64,000 bases of DNA from Macrococcus lamae (lineage in GTDB: Bacteria > Bacillota > Bacilli > Staphylococcales > Staphylococcaceae): the NCBI RefSeq assembly GCF_004359545.1, contig NZ_SCWB01000005.1, positions 1 through 64,000 on the forward strand, in the 5' to 3' direction. The translations under genes and the position numbers were made by a program. Positions 17,607 to 26,304 of the stretch are shown here, piece by piece. How positions within the stretch are numbered: position 1 is the first letter of the stretch; every line of letters begins with the position of its first letter. The notes below the pieces were generated by a model that searched no databases, had not been told where the DNA came from, and saw only the letters and a list, made by a program, of their open reading frames with translations.

Positions 17607-18401
17607 ATGAAAAATCATGAAATAGATTATAAAGTTTACGGCGATGATATTCAGTATGTTGAGGTTGAATTAGATCCTGATGAAACAGTCATCTCTGAAG
17701 CCGGCAGTATGATGATGATTAATCCGTCAATACAGATGGAAACCATTTTCGGTGATGGTGCATCTACAGGCGGTTCAGGATTTATGGATAAAATTTTTGC
17801 TGCCGGCAGACGTACACTTACTGGTGAAAGTTTGTTCATGACGACTTTTACGAATAAAGGAAAAAGCAAAGAACATGTCTATCTGGCGGCTCCCTACCCC
17901 GGTAAAATCATTCCTATTGATTTAAATCGTGTCGGCGGCGAATTCATCTGCCAGAAAGATGCATTTTTAGGTGCTGCAAAAGGTGTTTCAGTAGGAATTG
18001 CCATGCAAAAGAAAATCGGTGTCGGATTTTTTGGCGGTGAAGGTTTTATTATGCAGCGGCTTACAGGAGATGGAATGGCCTTTATACATGCAGGTGGTGC
18101 CATCATCAAGAAAGACTTGAAGGCTGGAGAAGTATTGCAAGTGGATACAGGTTGTTTGGTAGGTATGACCAGCAGTGTGAAGTATGATCTGGAACGCGTT
18201 CCGGGTATTAAGACCAAATTATTCGGTGGTGAAGGTGTATGGTTTGCACGACTTGAAGGACCAGGAACTGTCTTTATACAGTCATTGCCATTCTCACGAT
18301 TAGCAAGCAGAGTTTTTGCTGCTGCTCCGGCAACTGGGGCGAACAGAGGAGAAGGCAGTTCATTAGGCGGTCTTTTCGATATGCTTGGCGGCGACAACTA
18401 A
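17607..18401 (+). CDS. AIM24 / TIGR00266 family protein
   Basis: The protein belongs to the widespread TIGR00266/AIM24 family of beta-rich proteins of unknown biochemical role. It carries the repeated glycine-rich motifs LTGESLFMTTF, VGFFGGEGFIMQRLTGDG and FGGEGVWFARLEGPG spaced through the chain, and SEAGSMMMI near the N-terminus. ATG at 17607 is chosen because GGGAGG lies nine bases upstream, so the ATG at 17598 is inside the binding-site region. It has its own promoter and is followed by a bidirectional terminator. Confidence 0.85.
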   Translation: MKNHEIDYKVYGDDIQYVEVELDPDETVISEAGSMMMINPSIQMETIFGDGASTGGSGFMDKIFAAGRRTLTGESLFMTTFTNKGKSKEHVYLAAPYPGKIIPIDLNRVGGEFICQKDAFLGAAKGVSVGIAMQKKIGVGFFGGEGFIMQRLTGDGMAFIHAGGAIIKKDLKAGEVLQVDTGCLVGMTSSVKYDLERVPGIKTKLFGGEGVWFARLEGPGTVFIQSLPFSRLASRVFAAAPATGANRGEGSSLGGLFDMLGGDN

Positions 18402-18427
18402 CTGTTGAGTTGATAGTTTTCATCATA

Positions 18428-18465
18428 AAAAAAGGGATGATTGTTAAAACAATCGTCCATTTTTG
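18428..18465. terminator. Bidirectional terminator between the AIM24 gene and rluF-like gene
   Basis: GGATGATTG (18435-18443) pairs with CAATCGTCC (18450-18458), with A/T runs on both sides. It serves the two convergent genes. Confidence 0.85.
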
Positions 18466-18473
18466 TAGTGGTA

Positions 18474-19178
18474 TTACCGCTTCGGCTGGTAATCAAGCTG
18501 TCTGAACAGCTCTTCCCGTTCATTTTTAGTCAAATCCTGCCATTCACCTAGCTTAAGTCCATCGACATGAATATTCATAACGCGGATGCGTTTTAATTTT
18601 CTCACCTCATAGCCGAGTGCCTCACACATTCTTCTAATCTGCCTGTTTAATCCCTGCATGAGAATAATATTAAAAGTATGGTCATTGATTCTTTTCACTT
18701 CAGCCGGCATTGTCATCGTATCAAGTATTTCAACACCTTCAGCCATGTGAGAAAGAAATTCATCAGTGATTTTTTTATCGACAGTTACGACATATTCTTT
18801 TTCGTGTTTATTTTCTACTCGCAGTATTTCGTTGACGATATCCCCGTCGTTAGTCAATAGAATTAAACCTTCTGAGTCTTTATCAAGTCTACCAATATGG
18901 AATATTCGCTCCTGATGATTAACAAAATCTACGATATTTCCTTTAATATGTCTTTCTGTCGTCGAAGTAATTCCTCGTGGCTTATTCAACTTCAAATATA
19001 CATATCCTTTATCAAGCGCAATAAGTCTGCCATCTACTTCGACAGTATCCCCCGTCTCAACCTGACTGCCGAGTTCGGCAGGCTCACCATTAATCAGAAC
19101 ACGTTTATCACTGATCAGTTGATCAGCCCCTCGCCTTGAGGTAATGCCTGATTCCGATAAATATTTGTTGATTCTCAT
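18474..19178 (-). CDS. rRNA pseudouridine synthase, RsuA/RluF type
   Basis: This enzyme isomerises a uridine in rRNA. An N-terminal S4 RNA-binding domain (RINKYLSESGITSRRGAD) is followed by the catalytic core with GRLDKDSEGLILLTNDGD, whose aspartate is the nucleophile, and GLNRQIRRMCEALGYEV. The pattern resembles RluF (23S U2604), though RsuA/RluB relatives cannot be excluded. ATG at 19178 follows GGAGG by six bases; an upstream ATG at 19205 falls in the 5' hairpin and is rejected. The gene is downstream of mpfA. Confidence 0.88.
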   Translation of the reverse strand: MRINKYLSESGITSRRGADQLISDKRVLINGEPAELGSQVETGDTVEVDGRLIALDKGYVYLKLNKPRGITSTTERHIKGNIVDFVNHQERIFHIGRLDKDSEGLILLTNDGDIVNEILRVENKHEKEYVVTVDKKITDEFLSHMAEGVEILDTMTMPAEVKRINDHTFNIILMQGLNRQIRRMCEALGYEVRKLKRIRVMNIHVDGLKLGEWQDLTKNEREELFRQLDYQPKR

Positions 19179-19189
19179 CCTTAACCTCC

Positions 19190-19213
19190 AAAAAAAGAGA
19201 GACATCGTCTCCC
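19190..19213 (-). terminator. Hairpin with T run between mpfA and the rluF-like gene
   Basis: On the minus strand GGGAGAC and GTCTCTC form a 7-bp stem with a 3-base loop and are followed by seven T residues, about 50 bp after the mpfA stop. It probably ends the mpfA transcript. A TTGTCT-N16-TATTAT promoter for the rluF-like gene may lie just before it (plus 19220-19247), which would put the hairpin at that transcript's 5' end instead. Confidence 0.6.
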
Positions 19214-19262
19214 TACTTCATAATATATTGATCTCTGTCAAAGACAAAACACCTGCATTATA

Positions 19263-20600
19263 TTATTGATTGTCCTCATCTACGATTGTTTCGCGTGAAG
19301 AATTGAATTCTTTATGCAGTGCAACAGATTTAATCTGATGATTCTCAGCATCAAGTATAACCCATTTATCGTATTCTGTATCGACATAATCGTCGATATC
19401 TATATCCGGGTTCTGTGCCTGTAACCATCCACCAATAGTATCGATATCATCTGAATCATCAAATTTAATGCCAAACTGCTCTTCAATTTCATCAAGCAGT
19501 ACACGTCCATTAATTTGATAAGTATTCTCACCAGTGCGGATAATATCATTGACTTCGTCGTCATCAAATTCATCTCGTATTTCACCGACAATTTCTTCAA
19601 GAATATCTTCCATTGTCAGAATACCTGCTGTACCCCCGTATTCGTCTATAACAAGAGCAATATGAACACGTTCCCGCTGCATTTTAATCAAAGCATCGCT
19701 AATTCGAGTGACTTCATGGATTAAAGGCAGTTCATGGATATGCTCCTTAATTCTGACTGGATCACCTGAAGCATACTTAGTTAAAAATTCTTTGACGTTG
19801 ATAAAGCCGATAATATGGTCCTTATCTCCATCTTCTGAAATTGGATAACGTGTAAATTGATGTTCGTTGACCACTTCGAGTAAATCTTCTATGTTAAACG
19901 GCTGAGTCATTGTAATCATCTGAGTACGAGGCACCATAATATCTTTTGCGAGACGTTCATCAAATGAGAAGATATTCTGCATATAAGCAAGCTCAGTATG
20001 ATTGATTTCTCCACTCTGGTAGCTTTGAGTCATAATAATCTTCAGCTCATCTTCGCTCATTGCCTGGTCATGACCAGCAGGCTGGACTCCAAATATTCGA
20101 AGTATCATTCGCGCAGCACCGTTCATCGACCATATTAATGGTTTCATAACAAGTCCAAAGAAATATAGAGGTCGTGCAAATGCGAGCGTCATACGTTCTG
20201 CATACTGAATCGCAAGTGACTTAGGCGCCAGTTCGCCGACAACGACGTGAATAAATGTGACGATAGCAAAACTCAGTGCAATAGTAATTGGTTTAGCAAA
20301 TTCAGTTGGTACATGCAGTAAATGCAGGACTGGATGAATGACTGATTCAAAAGTCGATTCACCGATCCAGCCTAAGCCAAGCGCTGTGACTGTAATTCCC
20401 AGCTGACAGGCAGATAAATAATAATCCAGCTCATGTATCATGTGCTGAACAGTCTTTGCTGCTTTATTGCCTTCTAATACAAGCTGATCAATACGAGATG
20501 TACGAACCTTCACTAAGCTGAATTCAGAGCCGACAAATAATGCCGTCATGCCGATAAGAAAAATAAATAATAATAAACTAGATATGGTCGATATGTCCAA
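19263..20600 (-). CDS. mpfA: CNNM/CorC family transporter, MpfA
   Basis: The protein has an N-terminal DUF21/CNNM membrane domain with three to four helices (about 1-190), a CBS pair (about 210-330; VPRTQMITM and VHIALVIDEYGGTAGILTMEDILEEIVGEI) and a C-terminal CorC/HlyC domain. The S. aureus counterpart MpfA protects against high magnesium and probably exports Mg2+. The start is TTG. The in-frame codon directly before it is TAA, so no longer form is possible. Upstream is an unusual leader with strong but displaced ribosome binding sites. It is transcribed separately from the alpha/beta hydrolase gene. Confidence 0.9.
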   Translation of the reverse strand: MDISTISSLLLFIFLIGMTALFVGSEFSLVKVRTSRIDQLVLEGNKAAKTVQHMIHELDYYLSACQLGITVTALGLGWIGESTFESVIHPVLHLLHVPTEFAKPITIALSFAIVTFIHVVVGELAPKSLAIQYAERMTLAFARPLYFFGLVMKPLIWSMNGAARMILRIFGVQPAGHDQAMSEDELKIIMTQSYQSGEINHTELAYMQNIFSFDERLAKDIMVPRTQMITMTQPFNIEDLLEVVNEHQFTRYPISEDGDKDHIIGFINVKEFLTKYASGDPVRIKEHIHELPLIHEVTRISDALIKMQRERVHIALVIDEYGGTAGILTMEDILEEIVGEIRDEFDDDEVNDIIRTGENTYQINGRVLLDEIEEQFGIKFDDSDDIDTIGGWLQAQNPDIDIDDYVDTEYDKWVILDAENHQIKSVALHKEFNSSRETIVDEDNQ

Positions 20601-20742
20601 TTAATTCCCTAAAACTAGGGATTCACCTCCGGTAATAGTTGATGTGAGTGCAAGAGACAGGTTGCTTAATATATTTATCGCCTTCCCAATGCAGTCACCT
20701 CCTTAAAACGCAACATAGTTAGTATCATTTTACCACACTAAC
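20601..20742 (-). promoter_or_regulatory. mpfA leader: two SD sequences, hairpin before the TTG start, upstream inverted repeat
   Basis: On the minus strand an ideal AAGGAGGTGA (plus 20695-20704) is followed by ATTG: the TTG opens a 4-codon ORF and the ATT a 29-codon ORF whose TAA directly abuts the mpfA TTG. A second GGAGGTGA (plus 20623-20630) is 22 bases from the mpfA start, but the hairpin TCCCTA-GTTT-TAGGGA between them could loop out and bring it to about six bases. Upstream, GTTAGTAT (20718-20725) and ACACTAAC (20735-20742) form an inverted repeat near a possible TAAAAT -10 box. Confidence 0.6.
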
Positions 20743-20766
20743 GAGCCTAAATGGGGATTTTCATAT

Positions 20767-21564
20767 TTATACTATGCCATCTAGTGAGCGAAGGAATCTA
20801 TCAGCAGTTAAATTGAATTTGTCAGGCTTGTCAATATTACAGACATGACCTGAGTTACTGATGATTTCACAGTAAAAATTCTCATGATCCTGTGTTACTT
20901 TTTTAACAGGAGGAATGAATAAGTAATCCTCCTCGCCCATAATGAACAGCGTAGGAATAGTTGAAGTTGAAATTTGAAGGTGGCTTAAATAGGGATTGAC
21001 AAGTCGCGTTAGCGTAAACCACTTCACAAACTGTTTCTGACTCATCTTTTTTGCCTCATTGATGAACGCAAGACGCGACTCCTCGTGTGCTTTTCTCGGC
21101 ATAATGATATAGGCGAAGAACTTATAGAGCAGCATATAAGGAATGACACGTTTTAAGTGCCTGCCGATAAATAACAGAATCTTAGTTCTGACATCAAGCG
21201 CAAGAATCGCTCCGCCTAGTACAAGTGATTGAATACGCCGAGGATATTTGTCCGCAATCGTCTGTGCAACAATAGTTCCGAGACTCATTGCAATAATATG
21301 CGTACGCTCAATTTTAAGATGATCAAACACTTCAATAATCTCATCCGCTAAATGTCCAAAAGTATCACCCTTTTTCCATCGGTCCTCCTGAGATCTGCCG
21401 TGTCCTCTTAAATCAAGCAGCAGTATATTGTAATCTTTTCTGAAATAACGAATCTGCTTGAACCAGATAGTGGAACTCCCACCAGCGCCATGAATAAAAG
21501 TAACCCAAGGCGCATCGTTATCTTTAATATAGGTTTTATAATATAGCATTAACATGCATTCCAT
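20767..21564 (-). CDS. Alpha/beta hydrolase
   Basis: The fold is recognisable from FIHGAGGSSTIWFKQI (oxyanion region), LLDLRGHGRSQ, the nucleophile elbow AMSLGTIVAQ (about residue 109), an acid residue in FIMGEEDYLF and the catalytic histidine in SNSGHVCNIDKP. The elbow has alanine in place of the first glycine of the usual GxSxG. No signal peptide or membrane helix is seen, so it is cytosolic. The start is uncertain: ATGs at 21564, 21555 and 21549 all lack a strong ribosome binding site. Substrate is unknown. Confidence 0.82.
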   Translation of the reverse strand: MECMLMLYYKTYIKDNDAPWVTFIHGAGGSSTIWFKQIRYFRKDYNILLLDLRGHGRSQEDRWKKGDTFGHLADEIIEVFDHLKIERTHIIAMSLGTIVAQTIADKYPRRIQSLVLGGAILALDVRTKILLFIGRHLKRVIPYMLLYKFFAYIIMPRKAHEESRLAFINEAKKMSQKQFVKWFTLTRLVNPYLSHLQISTSTIPTLFIMGEEDYLFIPPVKKVTQDHENFYCEIISNSGHVCNIDKPDKFNLTADRFLRSLDGIV

Positions 21565-21628
21565 TCTTTGATAGAGTTTAACTTATATCATATTAGTTCT
21601 ACCCACCGAATACAAATAATAACATAGA

Positions 21629-21661
21629 CAAAAAAACAAACTCAGCCTTAACTGAGTTTGT
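21629..21661 (-). terminator. Terminator of the fructose operon
   Basis: ACAAACTCAG (21636-21645) pairs perfectly with CTGAGTTTGT (21652-21661), followed by a T7 run on the minus strand. Confidence 0.92.
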
Positions 21662-21673
21662 GCTCTTACATGA

Positions 21674-23587
21674 TTAAGCTTCTGCTGCACGTTCCGTATC
21701 TATTTCCTGAGCAATTTCTTCTTCTGATAACTTAGGTTTAATTAAACCGTAGATGACTGCTGAAATCAATATACCTACTAATAATGAAAGCAGGAACCCA
21801 CCTATGTGATTCATATCTAGTCCCGCTACCCATAAACCACCATGAGGCGCAGGTATACGACAGCCGAATGCCATCGCCAGTGCTCCAGCTGTTGCGCTAC
21901 CTGCAATCATTGAAGGAATGACACGAAGTGGATCCGCAGCTGCAAATGGAATAGCGCCTTCAGTGATAAAAGAAGCTCCCATCACTAAGTTTGACAAAAT
22001 TGAACCCCGTTGTGTCTTTGTATATTTACGCTTGAATATCATCATAGATACTGCAATAGCTAAAGGCGGTACCATACCACCAATCATCGCAGCTGTAATT
22101 GGAGCATAATTTTCTCCAGCAATAGCTGCAATACCAAAAGCATAAGATGCTTTGTTGATAGGACCACCCATATCGACTGCCATCATACCACCTAATACTA
22201 GTCCTAATAATACTATGTTTGTACCACTCATGCCGCTTAGAGTTGTATTCATCCACTCATTTAACCATTTAGTCGGAGGATTAATGATGTAGTACATAAT
22301 AAGCCCAGTACTTAAAACCCCTAATAACGGATATAACAATGTAGGCTTAGTTCCTTCAAACGCTTGAGGTAAAATACTCAATAATTTTTTAATTCCCTGT
22401 ACTAAATATCCGGCAAGGAAGCCAGCAATCAACCCACCAAGGAATCCGGATCCTCCACTTACTGCAAGCATACCACCGACCATCCCTGGAGCAAGACCTG
22501 GCCGGTCTGCAATACTCATTGCAATGAAGCCGGCTAATATTGGAATCATTAACGCAAAGGCACCACCGTTACCGATTGACCATAGTGCTTCAGCAAACGG
22601 ATGATAGTCGTCTGCCTTCGGATCAAATGATGTAATACCGAACATAAAAGCAAGAGCCATTAATATTCCGCCCGCCACAACGAATGGCAACATGTTTGAG
22701 ACGCCGCTCATTAAATGTTTGTAGAATCCTTTTCTTTCTCCGCTGTCACTTGTATTGGATCCACCTTTAGCAATAAACTTCGGTCTTGAATCATCTTGTG
22801 CCATAGTAATAAGTTCTTCCGGACGTTTGATGCCATCTGCTACAGGTACCATAACAACGTTTTTCCCGTTAAACCGAGCAGTATCCACATTGACATCCGC
22901 TGCTACAATAATTCCTTTCGCTCTTCTGATTTCATCATCAGTCAGCTTGTTTTTTACACCACCAGAACCATTCGTTTCCACTTTAATAGGCACGCCCATT
23001 TTCGCGGCTTTATTCTTCAGTGAGTCAGCCGCCATATAAGTATGTGCAATGCCTGTCGGGCAGGCAGTGACTGCAAGTATTAAATCCTCTTTATTATTTT
23101 GTGATACGGCCGCTTGAACTGGAGGTTCTTCCGGTTCGTCATGGGCATCAATGATAGACAGTACTTCTTCTTTGGAGTCTGCATTGAGAAGTTCTTCTCG
23201 CACATCTTCATTCATTAATATCCCGGATAATTTCGCAAGCGCATCTAAATGCGTCTGTGCGCCGCCTGCTGGTGCTGCAATCATGAAGAATAAATGGGCA
23301 GGTGTCCCGTCAAGTGATTGATAGTCCACACCTATCTTGGATTTACCAAAAGCAATGGCAGGTGTTTTAACGGCATTTGTCTTCGCATGTGGAATGGCTA
23401 TTCCTTCGCCGATTCCTGTTGTACTTTGTGCTTCGCGGGCGTATATAGCTTCTCGGTAGTTCTCTTTATCATTTAATTTACCTGCTGACCATAATGTATC
23501 AACTAGTTCATTGATGACTGCGTCTTTAGAAGAAGCTCTAAGGTCCATGGCAATAGTAGACTCTGTCAGTAAATCTGTAATTCTCAT
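21674..23587 (-). CDS. fruA: PTS fructose transporter subunit IIABC
   Basis: This membrane phosphotransferase imports fructose as fructose-1-phosphate. The IIA domain (about 1-145) has its phosphohistidine in IAIPHAKTNAV, the IIB domain (about 165-265) has the phosphocysteine in VTACPTGIAHTYMAADSL, and the IIC domain (about 290-620) has repeated glycine-rich membrane helices. The domain order A-B-C and the 637-aa length match staphylococcal FruA. It overlaps fruK by 4 bp and ends the fruR-fruK-fruA operon. Confidence 0.96.
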   Translation of the reverse strand: MRITDLLTESTIAMDLRASSKDAVINELVDTLWSAGKLNDKENYREAIYAREAQSTTGIGEGIAIPHAKTNAVKTPAIAFGKSKIGVDYQSLDGTPAHLFFMIAAPAGGAQTHLDALAKLSGILMNEDVREELLNADSKEEVLSIIDAHDEPEEPPVQAAVSQNNKEDLILAVTACPTGIAHTYMAADSLKNKAAKMGVPIKVETNGSGGVKNKLTDDEIRRAKGIIVAADVNVDTARFNGKNVVMVPVADGIKRPEELITMAQDDSRPKFIAKGGSNTSDSGERKGFYKHLMSGVSNMLPFVVAGGILMALAFMFGITSFDPKADDYHPFAEALWSIGNGGAFALMIPILAGFIAMSIADRPGLAPGMVGGMLAVSGGSGFLGGLIAGFLAGYLVQGIKKLLSILPQAFEGTKPTLLYPLLGVLSTGLIMYYIINPPTKWLNEWMNTTLSGMSGTNIVLLGLVLGGMMAVDMGGPINKASYAFGIAAIAGENYAPITAAMIGGMVPPLAIAVSMMIFKRKYTKTQRGSILSNLVMGASFITEGAIPFAAADPLRVIPSMIAGSATAGALAMAFGCRIPAPHGGLWVAGLDMNHIGGFLLSLLVGILISAVIYGLIKPKLSEEEIAQEIDTERAAEA

Positions 23588-24510
23588 CTGTTAACCTCCA
23601 GTAATTTCGTTATCGTAATTTGTTCAAGCATTCTGTCAATATCGTGCTGTTCTGCTAAATCTTCAGTAAATGCTGTCGCTGTGCCAGACGCAATCGCACG
23701 TCTGAAACAGTCTTCCAGCGGTTCATTGTTCGCGAGTCCGGCAACCATTCCTGCAACTGTAGAATCGCCCGAACCGACAGTGTTAATCACCTGCCCTTTC
23801 GGAACTTCCGCTTTCAGTACAAGTGACTGTGTCACAAGAATAGCTCCGTCACCTCCAAGAGATACAAGCACCATTTTTGCTCCTTGTGCCATCAACTTTC
23901 TCGCACTATCAACAATAGCCGAGTCATCAGTCAATTTTTCGCCGAACATATCTTCCAGTTCAACTTTATTAGGTTTTACAAACTCAGGTTTAAAATTCAA
24001 CACTGATTGCAGCAATGTCTTCTCTGCATCAACAACGAACTTAATATTTCTGTCTTTACAGCGTTCTGCAATTTTACTGTAAATTGATGGATCAATCGTT
24101 CCAGGTACGCTGCCTGCGATAATCACTATATCTTCATTTGTCAGCTGTTCCAGCTGTCTTAGGAACTGAGCTTCCTGTACTTTTGTAATATCGGGACCCG
24201 ATGCATTGATTTCTGTTTCAGAACTGCCTTTCAGCTTGACGTTGATTCGCGTGTCCCCATCAACTTCTACAAAATCAGTTTGAATACTATTTTTTTTTAG
24301 TTCTTCTTTAATGAATTCCCCGGGAAATCCGCCGATGAAACCGAGTGCAACAGAGTCAACTTTATGTTCTTTAAGTACACGGGAGACATTGATGCCTTTT
24401 CCACCTGCAAACTTATAAGTCGTCGCGGCACGGTTCAATGCGCCAAGCTCAAATTGAGATGTAAACATGACATAATCAATGGATGGATTCAAAGTTATTG
24501 TGTAAATCAT
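23584..24510 (-). CDS. fruK: 1-phosphofructokinase
   Basis: This PfkB-family sugar kinase phosphorylates fructose-1-phosphate to fructose-1,6-bisphosphate. It carries AGGKGINVSRVLKEH near the N-terminus and the ATP/anion-hole motif NTVGSGDSTVAGMVAG with the catalytic aspartate near residue 249. An AGGGAGG site precedes the ATG, which overlaps the fruR stop. Staphylococcal annotations also call it fruB or pfkB. Its position between fruR and fruA fixes the role. Confidence 0.95.
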   Translation of the reverse strand: MIYTITLNPSIDYVMFTSQFELGALNRAATTYKFAGGKGINVSRVLKEHKVDSVALGFIGGFPGEFIKEELKKNSIQTDFVEVDGDTRINVKLKGSSETEINASGPDITKVQEAQFLRQLEQLTNEDIVIIAGSVPGTIDPSIYSKIAERCKDRNIKFVVDAEKTLLQSVLNFKPEFVKPNKVELEDMFGEKLTDDSAIVDSARKLMAQGAKMVLVSLGGDGAILVTQSLVLKAEVPKGQVINTVGSGDSTVAGMVAGLANNEPLEDCFRRAIASGTATAFTEDLAEQHDIDRMLEQITITKLLEVNR

Positions 24511-25253
24511 TTTGTACCTCCCTGTTTAATATAAGCTTTATATTTAGCGTAGAAAGGATTGGTTTTATTTGTAATCAGCTGGACATCTTCAAGATCGCAG
24601 ATTTTAGCAAAAGTCGTTTCATCAAACTTCGAATCATCAATTAGAAAGTAGCTGTGCTTACTCTTTCTTACAGCTGCAGTTTTAATAGCTGCTTCTTCTA
24701 TGTCAGGTGTTGTCAATCCATGGATTAGATCTACACCATTCGCTCCCATAAATGCTTTGTCAAAACTGAATGAATCAAGCATCGTCCGTGCCTGTACCCC
24801 TACATGAGCGTAAGTGCTGCTTTTCACATAGCCACCGACCATATAGACTTCTATCCCTTGTTCAACAAGCGGCGGAACGTGAGTCAGACCATTGGTTACA
24901 ACTGTCAAATGCTGTTGATTCAGATGAGGAATCATAGCAAGTGTTGTACTTCCTGCATCGAGATAAATACAATCATTATCCTGAACAAGTGCGGCTGCCT
25001 GCTTGGCAATATCATTCTTTTCAGCCACAAACTTTGTCGTCTTTACTGACAGTGCAATATCGCGGTGCTTTTCAACCGTGCGCTTTGCTCCACCATGAAC
25101 ACGAATAAGCTTACCTTCTTTTTCCAAAGTCGATAAATCACGTCTAATAGTAGATTCGCTGCTGTTCGTTTCATCCATTAGCAGCTGCAGCGATACGGCT
25201 TCATGAGTGCTGAGCAGACTTAAAATCGTATCATGCCGCTCTATTGTCAGCAT
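24507..25253 (-). CDS. fruR: DeoR family transcriptional repressor of the fructose operon
   Basis: The N-terminal winged helix-turn-helix has the DeoR pattern SESTIRRDLSTLEKEGKLIRVHGGA (quoted in part: STIRRDLSTLEKEGK). A sugar-phosphate-sensing domain follows with IYLDAGSTTLAMIPHL and FMGANGVDLIHGLTTPD. It probably responds to fructose-1-phosphate or fructose-1,6-bisphosphate. It is the first gene of fruR-fruK-fruA, with an AAGGAG site, and a tandem operator lies over its promoter, which implies autorepression. Confidence 0.93.
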   Translation of the reverse strand: MLTIERHDTILSLLSTHEAVSLQLLMDETNSSESTIRRDLSTLEKEGKLIRVHGGAKRTVEKHRDIALSVKTTKFVAEKNDIAKQAAALVQDNDCIYLDAGSTTLAMIPHLNQQHLTVVTNGLTHVPPLVEQGIEVYMVGGYVKSSTYAHVGVQARTMLDSFSFDKAFMGANGVDLIHGLTTPDIEEAAIKTAAVRKSKHSYFLIDDSKFDETTFAKICDLEDVQLITNKTNPFYAKYKAYIKQGGTK

Positions 25254-25276
25254 ATCATCAGCTCCTTTACCACTTT

Positions 25277-25330
25277 ATATTAATGTCACCGTTTTCAAAA
25301 GTCAACCATAAACATTCAAAAACGTTCAAA
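25277..25330 (-). promoter_or_regulatory. fru operon promoter and tandem FruR operator
   Basis: On the minus strand TTGACT (plus 25300-25305), a 17-bp spacer and TAATAT (plus 25277-25282) form a good promoter. Upstream of it are two directly adjoining 10-bp repeats on the plus strand, AACATTCAAA (25311-25320) and AACGTTCAAA (25321-25330). A third TTCAAA core (25294-25299) lies in the spacer. DeoR-type repressors bind such tandem repeats. Confidence 0.75.
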
Positions 25331-25340
25331 TACATTTATC

Positions 25341-25376
25341 AAAAAAAGAAGCAGAACTTATTTAGTGTTCTGCTTC
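25341..25376 (-). terminator. Terminator after the aldo/keto reductase gene
   Basis: GAAGCAGAAC (25348-25357) pairs perfectly with GTTCTGCTTC (25367-25376), with a T7 run on the minus strand. Confidence 0.92.
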
Positions 25377-25392
25377 TCTGTAAATTGTAAAG

Positions 25393-26283
25393 TTATAATA
25401 TATCTCGTCCTAATCGCTGCTTATAAATTTCAAACCATTCATCATCTGATAATTCGACATTTTTCGCCTTTACAGCAATATCCGCGCGCGCTATAGATCG
25501 AGATCCGACAATCGGTTTAATACGATACGGCATGTGATAAAGCCAGGCATACGCAATCACATCAGTTGTTGTTAGATGTTTTTGAGCGATTTCTTCAAGT
25601 ACATCTAAAACAGGTGCCGTCAACTGATTGTCTCTGTCAAATAATTTTCCTCCTCCAAGAGGACTCCATGCCATAATCGATACGTTATCTTTAAGCATCC
25701 AGTTCAACGTACCATCTTCCAGATTTTCAAGTTCAGCAGCTGATATTTCAAGCTGGTTTACCGCGACAATCAAGTTTTGATTGTCCATCGCTTCTTTGAA
25801 TGGAACATATTGATGGTATTTAAAGTTAGAAACACCGAATTGTCTTACTTTTCCTTGCTGCTGTAATGTTCTTAGTGTACCCGCCACTTCAAATGGATCC
25901 ATTAACGGTGACGGCCGATGAAGGAGCAAAGTATCTATTTCATCAACATGCAGTTCTTTCAAACTTCTATTAACAGAAGCCGTAATATGTTTCTCAGAAT
26001 AATCATATTTATGAGAGTTAAATCCCATCATTTCAGAAGGCAGTACAATGCCGCACTTTGTGATGATATGCATTTCTTTTCTAATTTCCGGTGTTAAGCT
26101 TAACGCTTCCCCGAACAGTGTTTCACATTGGTAGCTGCCGTATATATCAGCATGATCCATCGCTGTAATTCCTTTGTCAATCAGCTGATGCAGCATATAA
26201 TTGGTTTCTTCTTTACTATAATTCCATTCTGTTAGACGCCAGAATCCCTGGATAACATCTGACATTGGTACCATTTCACTCAT
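25393..26283 (-). CDS. Aldo/keto reductase
   Basis: This is a soluble NADPH-dependent oxidoreductase of the AKR superfamily. The catalytic tetrad is visible: Asp in MDHADIYGSY (with Tyr of the same motif), Lys in HIITKCGIVLP and His in LLHRPSPLMDPFEVA; the cofactor-binding KPIVGSRSIAR lies near residue 255. It resembles B. subtilis YcsN and staphylococcal relatives. The ATG has TGAGGTG upstream. It lies 21 bp after a COG0523 GTPase gene in the same direction, probably one operon. The substrate is unknown. Confidence 0.9.
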   Translation of the reverse strand: MSEMVPMSDVIQGFWRLTEWNYSKEETNYMLHQLIDKGITAMDHADIYGSYQCETLFGEALSLTPEIRKEMHIITKCGIVLPSEMMGFNSHKYDYSEKHITASVNRSLKELHVDEIDTLLLHRPSPLMDPFEVAGTLRTLQQQGKVRQFGVSNFKYHQYVPFKEAMDNQNLIVAVNQLEISAAELENLEDGTLNWMLKDNVSIMAWSPLGGGKLFDRDNQLTAPVLDVLEEIAQKHLTTTDVIAYAWLYHMPYRIKPIVGSRSIARADIAVKAKNVELSDDEWFEIYKQRLGRDIL

Positions 26284-26304
26284 GACAACACCTCATTTAA
26301 GTTT

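Noticed and set aside
17894-18397. 167-codon open frame opposite the AIM24-family gene
   Set aside because: Antisense shadow; the plus-strand protein has strong family motifs, promoter, binding site and terminator.
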